A stretch of 10,047 bases of DNA, from positions 1 to 10,047 of the forward strand of contig JBFJVD010000099.1 of NCBI GenBank assembly GCA_041624375.1, in the 5' to 3' direction. This document shows, piece after piece, positions 1 to 7,139 of this stretch. The notes beneath the pieces were generated by a model. The model had not been told where the DNA came from. It did not search any database and worked only from the letters and a program-made list of their open reading frames with translations. The stretch is from JBFJVD01 sp041624375. GTDB lineage: Bacteria > Chloroflexota > Anaerolineae > Anaerolineales > E44-bin32. The first letter of the stretch is position 1; every line of letters begins with the position of its first letter. A program made the translations under genes and the position numbers.

Positions 1-2
1 CA

Positions 3-125
3 TCCAACGTTTTCTTACCGGTCCATGTGGAGCCCGGTACCTCTGGTGGGCGCGCCGGCAAGATGGGGGTTGAACCCCGCCGCACCGCCCCGGCGGGGGC
101 CGTTTCAGGGTGCCCAGGACAATGA
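3..125 (+). CDS. Possible 3' end of an upstream gene (partial, uncertain)
   Basis: One frame is open from the left edge to a TGA at 123-125. That stop overlaps the ATG at 122 in an ATGA arrangement, the pattern often seen when two genes are translationally coupled. About two thirds of the codons end in G or C, as expected for a real gene here, but the peptide (Gly/Pro/Arg-rich) is not one I recognise. A rival reading is a different frame closing with TGA at 71-73, with a Trp- and Arg-rich end, which would put the hairpin at 75-98 just after its stop. A third frame is also open, to about 186, so openness alone proves little. The sequence to the left of the window would decide it. Confidence 0.3.
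   Translation, partial: SNVFLPVHVEPGTSGGRAGKMGVEPRRTAPAGAVSGCPGQ
75..98 (+). other. GC-rich hairpin upstream of the deacetylase gene
   Basis: A perfect 7-bp stem pairs CCCCGCC at 75-81 with GGCGGGG at 92-98 around a 10-base loop. It is followed by a short T run (103-105) rather than a proper T tract, so a rho-independent terminator is possible but weak. A competing small palindrome (GGGG, a 5-base spacer, then CCCC, 66-78) shares the left arm. It may only reflect high GC content. Confidence 0.3.
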
Positions 126-1027
126 CCGTCCTGAACGCGTTCAGCGTCGATCTGGAGGACTGGTATCAAGCGATCACCAGCCTTAGCGCGCGGCCGGAGG
201 AATGGCCGCGCCACGAATCGCGGGTGGTGGGCAACACCCACCACTTGCTTGAGCTTCTCGAGGAACACAATGTCCGGGCGACGTTCTTTGTGCTGGGCAG
301 GGTTGCCGACGAGCATCCCGACCTGATCCGCGCCGTCCATGCCGCGGGCCATGAGATCGGCGTCCATGGCTACTGGCATCGGATGGTGCACCGGATGACT
401 CCGGCATCCTTCTCGGAGGAGATCGATCGGGCGCTGGGCGCAATTCAACCCTTGGTCGATCAGCCGATTCTCGGTCACCGCGCGCCCTACTTTTCCATCA
501 ATCGGAGTTCGCTGTGGGCGCTAGACGTGCTGGCAGAGAAGGGATTTCGCTACGATAGCAGCTTTTTTCCGACTCGAAACACACTCTACGGGTTCCCGGA
601 CGCGCCGCGCTTCCCGCACCATCGGCCGGAGAGTCGGCTCATGGAATTCCCACTCTCAACGGCGCGCTGGATGGGCGTCAACGTTCCGATCGCTGGCGGT
701 CTCTACCTGCGGGCCTTCCCCTACCCGCTCATCCGGGCGGGGATCCATCAGCTCAACCGGCAGGGCCATCCGGCTGTGATCTACATGCACCCGTGGGAGC
801 TGGACACCGAGCACCGCTACAGCCGGGTCACGCCGCGCGAATTCATCGTGCAATACACGCGCCGGGGAAGCCTGGCAGAAAAGCTTCGCCGGCTGTTCCG
901 TGATTTCTCGTTCGCGCCGCTGCGTGACTTGCTGGAACCAGACTCACTGCCTGCGGCCCTGACCACGCCTGCGGCTAGCGAAGACGTCGCCGAAGCGGCT
1001 GCCCAAGGCGAACGGAACGGAAGGTAG
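122..1027 (+). CDS. Polysaccharide deacetylase, exosortase/PEP-CTERM-locus subfamily
   Basis: This is a carbohydrate esterase 4 (NodB-fold) enzyme expected to remove N-acetyl groups from a polysaccharide using a divalent metal. Numbering below counts from an alternative GTG start at 110; subtract 4 for the ATG chosen here. Visible motifs are SVDLEDW near residue 12 (first acidic motif), ATFFVLG at 57-63, the metal-binding pair H86 and H90 in VHGYWH, GHRAPYFS at 122-129, GFRYDSS at 145-151, the GGLYLRAFPY block at 196-205, and MHPWELD at 226-232 with the catalytic-region His. The HPWELD block and the C-terminal Arg-rich, Phe/Leu-rich helix are typical of the exosortase-associated subfamily that carries a DUF3473-like end. 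There is no signal peptide, so it is probably cytoplasmic or membrane-peripheral. I preferred ATG 122 because homologues begin just before the SVD-x-ED motif and a short AGGA lies at 116-119; GTG 110 remains possible. The last 25 residues (Ala/Glu-rich) look like a disordered tail. Confidence 0.92.
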   Translation: MTVLNAFSVDLEDWYQAITSLSARPEEWPRHESRVVGNTHHLLELLEEHNVRATFFVLGRVADEHPDLIRAVHAAGHEIGVHGYWHRMVHRMTPASFSEEIDRALGAIQPLVDQPILGHRAPYFSINRSSLWALDVLAEKGFRYDSSFFPTRNTLYGFPDAPRFPHHRPESRLMEFPLSTARWMGVNVPIAGGLYLRAFPYPLIRAGIHQLNRQGHPAVIYMHPWELDTEHRYSRVTPREFIVQYTRRGSLAEKLRRLFRDFSFAPLRDLLEPDSLPAALTTPAASEDVAEAAAQGERNGR

Positions 1028-1076
1028 AATTCAATGCCGGCACGCCATCGCCTCTGGCTGTCGGTCTGTGAGGTAG

Positions 1077-4000
1077 ATGTTGCAACGCCCGATTAATTTC
1101 GACCGTATCGCCGATCGCATCCGCATCCTGGGGGCGGACCGGGCCATCGCGGCCGTGCTCCTGCTCGCTTACGCGTTCACATTCGTCGGTTTGTCGCGTT
1201 TTCTGCCGCTGCAACCGGCCACCTGGTTGACATTCCTCGCGCTGCTGATCACCCCCGGCTATCTGCTCGCCTCCCTGATCACCCGGCGGCTCAACTTGGA
1301 TTCGCTCCAGCGTCTTGCGCTGGCGTTCCCCTTCGGCGTCGCAGTGCTGGCGGTCCCCGGGCTGCTGGCGCTGATTCAGAACATGACCGTCGACGACCTG
1401 GCGAATGGCTGGCGCCTGACCAGCTTCATCGTCGTCGCCGTGTGGTTTGCGCGCGAGCTCAGCGCCGGTTTCCCGGACACCTGGTCGCGCCCGGCGACGT
1501 CGGAGGGCTGGAGCCGCACTGAGCAGCTCCTGCTGCTCCTGCTGCTGCTCGCCTTCGTCATCATGCTTCCGGCGCTGACCGCCTACCGGGTGGACGGCGA
1601 CCTGCTGACCTTCCTCACCAAGGTGAGCGACGCGCTTGATGGGCAGCGCATGAACGTCACCGAGCCGATGTTTGGCACCGATTTGGGACCCGGCGTGCGC
1701 TCGGCCTTCAGCCAGTTCCTTCCGCTATGGTCGCTCTGGTCCTTCTTCTCGGGACTTGACCCGCTGCCCCTGACCGGGTACGGAACCCGGAGCCTGTTCG
1801 CGCTGTGGGCGCTGTTCTCCGCATACATGCTTGGCAAGGAGGCTGGCGATGGCGACCGCCGCTTCGGCCTCTTCACCGCAGTGCTCCAGTCGCTGATTTA
1901 CCTGGCGGCAATCTTCTTCCGCGGCGACAGCGTCAGCATCTTTTTCTTCGAACGAACCAATGCCGACAAGTTCACCATCTCAGTGACCATGCTGCCGGTG
2001 GCGATCGGTCTGGCGATTCACTTCCTGCGGGAACGCAACCGCGTTGCTTGGCTGGCGAGCTTCATTGTGGCCTTTGCCATCTCCACCATCCACCCCCTGG
2101 TCTCGGCGATGCTGGCGCTCGGATTGGCAGCTTTCGGCGGTCTGCATCTGCTGCTCAATATGCGTCGCTGGTCCGCGTGGCGCAGGGTGCTGGCGCTGGC
2201 CCCGATCGCCGGCGTGGCCATGTTCTTGCCGATCGTCCTGTTGCTCATGTCGCGCGGCAGTGAGCCGCTGGCGCCGACCTACCCGAGCAGTTTTGACGGC
2301 TGGTCGATCGGGATCGAGCGCACGCCGGTTTTGCCCTTTGTCTCGATACCCAATCTGGACGTGTACGGTCCGCTGCCAGATCTGGGCAACCTGACGGCGC
2401 AGGAGGCGGATACAGACGCCAGCCCGTTCCTCGTCTGGCGCTACGCCTTCAACATGCGGCGCCAGCGGCTGATCGTCTTTGACCTCAATCGCTACATCGC
2501 CGACCCCGGGCTTTTTGTTGAGCCGCCGTACTTCCTGGCGATCCTCCTGCTGCCCTTGCTTGTCTGGAGCCTGCAGAAGAGCATCGGCGCGCAGTACATC
2601 CTTGGCGCTGGACTCGGCATCTTGTATGTGATGTTCAACCCGATCCTCACGCCCATCGTGGGATCGCTTGTGGTGCCCTGGCTTCTCTGGCGCTTCTTAT
2701 GGATGTTCCCCTACGCCCTGATTCTGGCGTTCGCTCTCTACCCGCTCCCCGGAATCGTGGCGCGCTTCGTCTCCCAGCGCTGGCCACATGCGCGCGCCTC
2801 CGGCTGGCTTCAATCCTACGGCGGCATCGGCTTGCTGCTGGCGCTTGGCCTGCTGCTGTCGCCGCAGATCTACCAGAATGTGCGCAACGTTCGCCTGGGC
2901 TCGGCGGCGCCAGACATTTTCTCGGCGCCTCAGGCCCTCCTGGCGCGCCTCGATGACGAAACGTCTGCGGGCGGGCCGGCGATGGTGGCGGCCGATCAGC
3001 GCTTGAGCGTTTCCGTTCCGGTCTTCGCGCCCAATGCCAACATCATTGCCCACCGCATTTTCAATGTCAGCGAGTTCTTCCCGGCGCATATGCAGGACGT
3101 TGCGCTCGAGCGGCTCATCGATCAGCATGTTCTCTTCAATACGCCGCAGCTCACCGAGCGTTCGGTCGACATCCTGGCGAAGTATGGGGTGCAGTTCGTC
3201 ATCGTTGAGACCGGAAGCCGGCTCGACCTTCAATATCGGATGGCCACCCAGTGGTTCGAGTGGCTGATGGACGATACCGAATACAGTCTCTATGCCGTAC
3301 GGGCGACGCCCTCGGTGACGGAAAGCATCCAGGGCAACACGGCGCTGGTGGCCCGCGATCTGGAAGCGGCCGAAGCGCTCTATCGGTTTGCCCTGGCCCA
3401 AAACCCTGACGACCCGCTGGCGACGGTCGGTCTGATTACGGTCTACCGCGACGGGGGCCGCTTCGATGAGGCGATTGCGCGGATGGAAGGCTTGGCCGCC
3501 CGGCAGCCTTCAGCCACGGTCTACTACCACCTTGGCCGACTGCTCAGCGATGCAGGCCGCGTGGGCGAGAGTATCGGCATCTTTGAGCAGGCGATCGAAG
3601 CGGCGCCGAACGTCGCCCGCTACCATTTGGCGCTCGGCAACTCCTGCTTGCGGGCGGAAGACGAAGCCTGCGCGCAGGCCGCGTACAAGCAGGCGTTCGG
3701 CCTCGATCCTTCCTACAGCGAGGCGACCCGGCTGCTGCTGGAGGCCGATCTCTGGCGCCAGCGCGGCCGTTCCGACCTGGCGCTCCCGCTGTATGAAGAC
3801 CTGGTGGAGATCAGCCCCAGCGCCTCCAATCGGCTCGTGCTCGCCAGTGTCTACCAGACACAGGAACGCTATGAAGATGCAGCCGCAGTGCTGCAGGAGC
3901 TTCGTCGCGAAGACCCGCTCGATCCAGAATTTGTCGCTCGTGAGGCGGGCCTGCATGCGACCCAGGGCGACATCGATGGCGCCATCGAGCTCTACCAGCA

Positions 4001-7000
4001 TGCGGTCTGGCTCCTCGATCTGCGCGCGGCTGATAGCTCGCTCACCCGCCTTTCCCTGATCAGCCTGCTGATTGATGATGGCCGAACGACAGAGGCCGAG
4101 GACGCCATCCTGCGCATCCTCTACGACCAGCCATGGAACGCCACCGCGTACCTGCTGCTGGGCGATCTTTGGCGCGAGCAGGGCAGGCCGGAGCAGGCTG
4201 TCGAAGCCTTCCGTCAGGTGCTCACTCTCGACCCGACCGTCGTGACTGCCTATACCTCGCTCCGCGAGCAGTACCAGCAGCAAGCCGCACTCGACGAGAA
4301 TCTCGACCTGCTTATTAACGCCACCACACTCAATCCGGAGCAGCCCAGCCTTTACCTCTCTCTGGCGGAGCAGTTTGAAGAGCTGGGCGACCCCCAGAGC
4401 GCTGCGGTGGCCTACAAGATTGCCGCCGATCTGCTTGAAAATGCGGCGGTCTCGCCACGCCTGAGCCAGGTCTCGATCGACAGCAGCCGCTCCCTGGCAT
4501 ACAGCCGGCTGGCGACTCTCACCGAAGACCAGGGCCAGGTCCAGACGGCCATGGGCTTCTACAACGCGGCCGTGGCGGCGCTCCCGACCGATCCGGAGGT
4601 CCGCGTCCAGGTGGGAGATGCGCTGCGCCGGCGCAATCAGCCGGAGCTGGCTGAAGCGGCCTATCGCAAAGCGATCGAACTCGATGCAAATTACTTGCTC
4701 GCCTACCTGCAATTGGCCGACTTGCAGCGCGCCCAGGGCGAGATCGCAGTTGCTGAATCGACCTACGAGCAGGCCCTGGAGGTCTTCCTCAATCAGCCCG
4801 AACAGAACCCACGGGCCATTTCCCGGTTGGTGCTGGAAGGTCTTGGCGGCTTCTACTTCGGGACCGAAGCGCTGCTTGGTTCCGTCGGCGAGATCGACAA
4901 CCCGGGGAGCAATGTACTCGATCCCCTCAATCAGCTCTCGCTCGCTCCCTATATCGAGGCGCTGCAGGAATCGCAGACGACCTCTTCTCAGGAGGCCCTG
5001 GCAAGCCTGTACCAGCTCAGCGGTCAGCCCCAGAATGCCATTGACCTGTATCAGCAGCTGATCGACGCGGCCGAAGAAGCGGAGACTTCCGGGACTGAGA
5101 TTTCTCGCTACTACACCGAAATGGGTGAGCTGCTCATGGGAATCGGGCAGTTCCCGCAGGCTTCGCTCGCATTTGAGTCGGCTATACGGCTCGATCGGCA
5201 ATCCCTGCCCGCCCGACTGGGTTTGGCGCGCGCCTATACGGCCCTGGGGAACACCTCCCGCGCGTTGGAGCAAATCCAGCAGGCGATCGAGTTTTCGCCG
5301 GGATCGCTGGACGCGCAGCTGGCGCTCGCCAGTACGCTGAGCGAGCGTGGGGACGTCGAGGCGGCCATTCAACTCTTCGAGGAGGCGTATCAATCCCGGC
5401 CGGGCAATGTCCGGGCGGCGCTGGCCGTCGCGCAGGCGATGGAACTGGCCGGAGATTGGGAAGAAGCCGAGCACTACTACGATCAGGCGATCGAGACCGC
5501 CCCCGGCAGTGTGGATGCCTATCTGGGGTTGGCCAGCCTGTACCGCGGTCAGGCGCGCTTCGATGAAGCCGAAAGCATGCTGCAGCAGGCGCTGCGGGTC
5601 GACCGCGCCGCGCCGAGCGTCTACCTGCTGATGGGATCTATCTATTATCGCCAGCTCCGCTATGCCGAGGCGATCGAGGCGTACGAGGGTGCGCTGGCGG
5701 TGGACCCGGCGAACGAGCGAGCGTATGTGGGGCTGGCGGACGTGTACCGGTCGCAGGGCGAGGTGGGCCGGGCGATCGGGGTGCTGAACGATGCGGTGGA
5801 GGTGAATTCGGGGGCGATCGATCCACTGCTGGAGCTGGCGTCGCTGTACCGCGAGCAGGCGGAGATTGGTGCGGCGGAGGCGGCGCTGGAGGCGGCGCTG
5901 GAGCGAGCGCCGGGGTCGGTGACGGTGCGGTTTGTGCTGGCGGAGCTGTACCGGTCGCAGGCGAGGGGGGAGGCGGCGCTGGAGCAGCTGCGGTTGGCGG
6001 TGGAGGAGCGGCCGACGTCGATGGAGGCGCTGGTGCGGTACGGGGACGGACTGCGGGAGCGCGGCCAGGTGGCGGAGGCGGAGCTGCTGTATGAGCGGGC
6101 GCTGACGGAGGGGGAGGCGACGACGGTCGGGTACCGGCTGCTGGCGGGGGCGCGCGAGGCGCAGGGTCGGCTGGAGGAGGCGCTGGCGCTGCTGCAGGCG
6201 GGGCTGGAGGTGGGGGCGAACGATGTGCTGACGTGGCTGCAGCTGGGGCGGTTGCAGCTGGCGATGGGGGATGTGAGCGGGGGATTGGCGTCGCTGGAGC
6301 AGGCGACGGTGATTGGGCCGGCGGAAGGGCGGGCGTGGCAGGGGTTAGGAGAGGGGCTGCTGACGCTGGGTCGGCGGGAGGAAGCGGTGGCGGCGCTGGA
6401 GCGGGGGCTGGCGGTGGAGCCGACGTACCTGCCGACGTACGGGACGTTGATTGAGGCGCATCCGTTTGCGGAGCAGTCGGAGCGGGTGGGGGAGATTGTG
6501 GCGGCGGTGCAGGCGGCGGTGCCGGGGAGTTATCTGGGCGGGGTGTATGCGGCGCGCTACCTGCAGGACCAGCTGGAGGTGGATGCGGCGATTGCGGCGC
6601 TGGAGGGATCGATCGAGCTGGCGCCGGGAGAGGCGGAGAGCTACCTGGCGCTGGGTACGCTGCTGGCGCGGCAGGCGCGCTACGGCGAGGCGATCGAGGC
6701 GTATGAGGGTGCGCTGGCGGTGGACCCGGCGAACGAGCGAGCGTACCGTGGGCTGGAAGTTGTCTACCGGGCGATGGGACGTGCCGAGGAGACCATCGGC
6801 GTGCTCACCCGATCTGCGTACATTGTCGCTATTCTCACCGCCGAAGAGAGGCTGGATACCGATCGAACCACCGTCGGACCGCAGCCGACTACCCTGGCGG
6901 CCAAGAACCGGACGGCCCGCCGGGCGATGCTCTGCGCGGATGTAGATTTCGCCGCCGGTCAGCGGCGCTCGATCGGCGAGCGGCGACTCTGCGCACCCTA

Positions 7001-7001
7001 G
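1077..7001 (+). CDS. Giant polytopic membrane protein with about 33 TPR repeats
   Basis: The product has 1974 residues. Residues 20-600 hold roughly 14 hydrophobic segments (for example 24-40, 48-69, 81-100, 149-170, 264-281, 300-316, 341-361, 372-391, 485-499, 541-560, 581-597), including a run of eight Leu at 151-158. The layout, with an acidic loop after residue 170 (YRVDGD) and a soluble domain at 605-745 containing YGVQFVIVETGS, resembles GT-C-type glycosyltransferase-like proteins; no catalytic motif proves this. From about 755 to 1910 there are TPR units of 34 residues with typical Leu, Gly/Ala-Tyr and Pro positions. The basic stretch before the last membrane helix (R563-R573) suggests by the positive-inside rule that the TPR part lies outside the cytoplasmic membrane. 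A TAG sits directly before the ATG, so the start cannot lie further upstream; GAGGT at 1070-1074 is a close-spaced ribosome site. The gene follows the deacetylase by 49 bases, so co-transcription is likely. Oddities are a codon-usage island at residues 1531-1890 and an off-pattern C-terminal tail. Confidence 0.9.
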   Translation: MLQRPINFDRIADRIRILGADRAIAAVLLLAYAFTFVGLSRFLPLQPATWLTFLALLITPGYLLASLITRRLNLDSLQRLALAFPFGVAVLAVPGLLALIQNMTVDDLANGWRLTSFIVVAVWFARELSAGFPDTWSRPATSEGWSRTEQLLLLLLLLAFVIMLPALTAYRVDGDLLTFLTKVSDALDGQRMNVTEPMFGTDLGPGVRSAFSQFLPLWSLWSFFSGLDPLPLTGYGTRSLFALWALFSAYMLGKEAGDGDRRFGLFTAVLQSLIYLAAIFFRGDSVSIFFFERTNADKFTISVTMLPVAIGLAIHFLRERNRVAWLASFIVAFAISTIHPLVSAMLALGLAAFGGLHLLLNMRRWSAWRRVLALAPIAGVAMFLPIVLLLMSRGSEPLAPTYPSSFDGWSIGIERTPVLPFVSIPNLDVYGPLPDLGNLTAQEADTDASPFLVWRYAFNMRRQRLIVFDLNRYIADPGLFVEPPYFLAILLLPLLVWSLQKSIGAQYILGAGLGILYVMFNPILTPIVGSLVVPWLLWRFLWMFPYALILAFALYPLPGIVARFVSQRWPHARASGWLQSYGGIGLLLALGLLLSPQIYQNVRNVRLGSAAPDIFSAPQALLARLDDETSAGGPAMVAADQRLSVSVPVFAPNANIIAHRIFNVSEFFPAHMQDVALERLIDQHVLFNTPQLTERSVDILAKYGVQFVIVETGSRLDLQYRMATQWFEWLMDDTEYSLYAVRATPSVTESIQGNTALVARDLEAAEALYRFALAQNPDDPLATVGLITVYRDGGRFDEAIARMEGLAARQPSATVYYHLGRLLSDAGRVGESIGIFEQAIEAAPNVARYHLALGNSCLRAEDEACAQAAYKQAFGLDPSYSEATRLLLEADLWRQRGRSDLALPLYEDLVEISPSASNRLVLASVYQTQERYEDAAAVLQELRREDPLDPEFVAREAGLHATQGDIDGAIELYQHAVWLLDLRAADSSLTRLSLISLLIDDGRTTEAEDAILRILYDQPWNATAYLLLGDLWREQGRPEQAVEAFRQVLTLDPTVVTAYTSLREQYQQQAALDENLDLLINATTLNPEQPSLYLSLAEQFEELGDPQSAAVAYKIAADLLENAAVSPRLSQVSIDSSRSLAYSRLATLTEDQGQVQTAMGFYNAAVAALPTDPEVRVQVGDALRRRNQPELAEAAYRKAIELDANYLLAYLQLADLQRAQGEIAVAESTYEQALEVFLNQPEQNPRAISRLVLEGLGGFYFGTEALLGSVGEIDNPGSNVLDPLNQLSLAPYIEALQESQTTSSQEALASLYQLSGQPQNAIDLYQQLIDAAEEAETSGTEISRYYTEMGELLMGIGQFPQASLAFESAIRLDRQSLPARLGLARAYTALGNTSRALEQIQQAIEFSPGSLDAQLALASTLSERGDVEAAIQLFEEAYQSRPGNVRAALAVAQAMELAGDWEEAEHYYDQAIETAPGSVDAYLGLASLYRGQARFDEAESMLQQALRVDRAAPSVYLLMGSIYYRQLRYAEAIEAYEGALAVDPANERAYVGLADVYRSQGEVGRAIGVLNDAVEVNSGAIDPLLELASLYREQAEIGAAEAALEAALERAPGSVTVRFVLAELYRSQARGEAALEQLRLAVEERPTSMEALVRYGDGLRERGQVAEAELLYERALTEGEATTVGYRLLAGAREAQGRLEEALALLQAGLEVGANDVLTWLQLGRLQLAMGDVSGGLASLEQATVIGPAEGRAWQGLGEGLLTLGRREEAVAALERGLAVEPTYLPTYGTLIEAHPFAEQSERVGEIVAAVQAAVPGSYLGGVYAARYLQDQLEVDAAIAALEGSIELAPGEAESYLALGTLLARQARYGEAIEAYEGALAVDPANERAYRGLEVVYRAMGRAEETIGVLTRSAYIVAILTAEERLDTDRTTVGPQPTTLAAKNRTARRAMLCADVDFAAGQRRSIGERRLCAP
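5666..5725 (+). repeat. 60-bp direct repeat, copy 1 (in TPR array)
   Basis: This copy matches 6686-6745 at 59 of 60 bases; the only difference is C at 5684 against T at 6704. It encodes the TPR segment EAIEAYEGALAVDP and the six residues that follow. Other TPR units in the gene are not this similar in DNA, so the pair looks recently duplicated or homogenised. It marks the left edge of the G-ending-codon island. Confidence 0.93.
6686..6745 (+). repeat. 60-bp direct repeat, copy 2 (in TPR array)
   Basis: This is the second copy of the repeat at 5666-5725, offset by exactly 1020 bases (340 codons, ten TPR units), so the reading frame and the solenoid register are both kept. It marks the right edge of the island. 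Protein-level similarity to the first copy continues for about 20 more residues, as far as the IGVL at residues 1907-1910, although the DNA diverges immediately. Confidence 0.93.
6807..6998 (+). other. Non-TPR C-terminal tail of the giant protein
   Basis: After IGVL at residue 1910 the TPR helix stops mid-unit and about 64 residues follow (TRSAYIVAILTAEERL onward) that are Arg- and Thr-rich, have no TPR spacing and resemble nothing I know. Neither of the other two forward frames resumes a TPR pattern here. It may be a genuine unique tail, or read-through into formerly noncoding DNA after loss of the original 3' end. Confidence 0.5.
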
Positions 7002-7091
7002 CAGGGGAACACGGGCTCGTTAAGCATCCTCCGGGGCGCAACCGCATCACAGGAACGCTGAGGGAGAACTTCACCTGCAGAACCTGATCTA

Positions 7092-7114
7092 TTCGGCGGC
7101 GGCGGGCCGCCGAA
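7092..7114 (+). other. 9-bp hairpin between the TPR gene and the next gene
   Basis: TTCGGCGGC at 7092-7100 pairs perfectly with GCCGCCGAA at 7106-7114 around a 5-base loop. No T tract follows, so it is not a standard rho-independent terminator. It ends 12 bases before the AGGAG of the following gene and could act as an RNA processing, stability or attenuation element. The rest of the 7002-7139 gap shows no convincing promoter. Confidence 0.5.
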
Positions 7115-7126
7115 CGCTGTAACCAC

Positions 7127-7131
7127 AGGAG
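7127..7131 (+). promoter_or_regulatory. Shine-Dalgarno site AGGAG
   Basis: AGGAG lies 8 bases before the ATG at 7140, the best-formed ribosome binding site in the window. It fixes the start of the following membrane-protein gene. Confidence 0.85.
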
Positions 7132-7139
7132 TCATCTAT

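Larger units (their letters stand above)
5666..6745 (+). other. Codon-usage island inside the TPR gene
   Basis: By hand count, 68 of 80 codons from 5820 end in G (85%; GCG, GAG, CTG, GTG, CGG and GGG dominate), while 28 of 80 codons from 4620 in the same gene do (35%). The change comes at about the first 60-bp repeat and reverts at about the second. The coding strand is strongly G over C here (32 G to 14 C in 5941-6000). I see no Lys or Cys in residues 1531-1890. The peptide is still clear TPR sequence, so the reading frame is real. Possible origins are recombination with a paralogue of different codon bias, module duplication, or an assembly join. Confidence 0.82.
3339..6806 (+). repeat. TPR repeat array (34-codon, 102-base period)
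   Basis: Within the giant gene, residues about 755-1910 repeat every 34 residues with the TPR helix-turn-helix signature, for example GRFDEAIARME, GRPEQAVEAFRQVLTLDP and ARFDEAESMLQQAL. TPR solenoids bind proteins or peptides. A few units are irregular or carry insertions, notably around residues 1245-1345, where the spacing is broken by extra sequence (GLGGFYFGTEALLGSVGE onward). In the 3' third the period is visible even in DNA: the Tyr codon of the LYR/VYR motif falls at 5745, 5847 and 5949, exactly 102 bases apart. Confidence 0.88.

Noticed and set aside
1527..1550. Run of eight Leu codons (CTC/CTG) as a possible slippage microsatellite
   Set aside because: It lies in a membrane helix where Leu runs are ordinary, the codons are mixed, and the frame is intact on both sides.
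3510..5474. A 654-codon open frame on the minus strand opposite the TPR gene
   Set aside because: It lies wholly inside the giant gene, whose codon bias keeps the opposite frame free of stops. The product is low in recognisable motifs, while the + frame shows unmistakable TPR periodicity.
5666..6745. Insertion sequence or transposon bounded by the direct repeats
   Set aside because: The interior is continuous TPR coding sequence with no transposase or inverted-repeat ends, and the repeats are themselves TPR codons, so homologous recombination explains them better than transposition.
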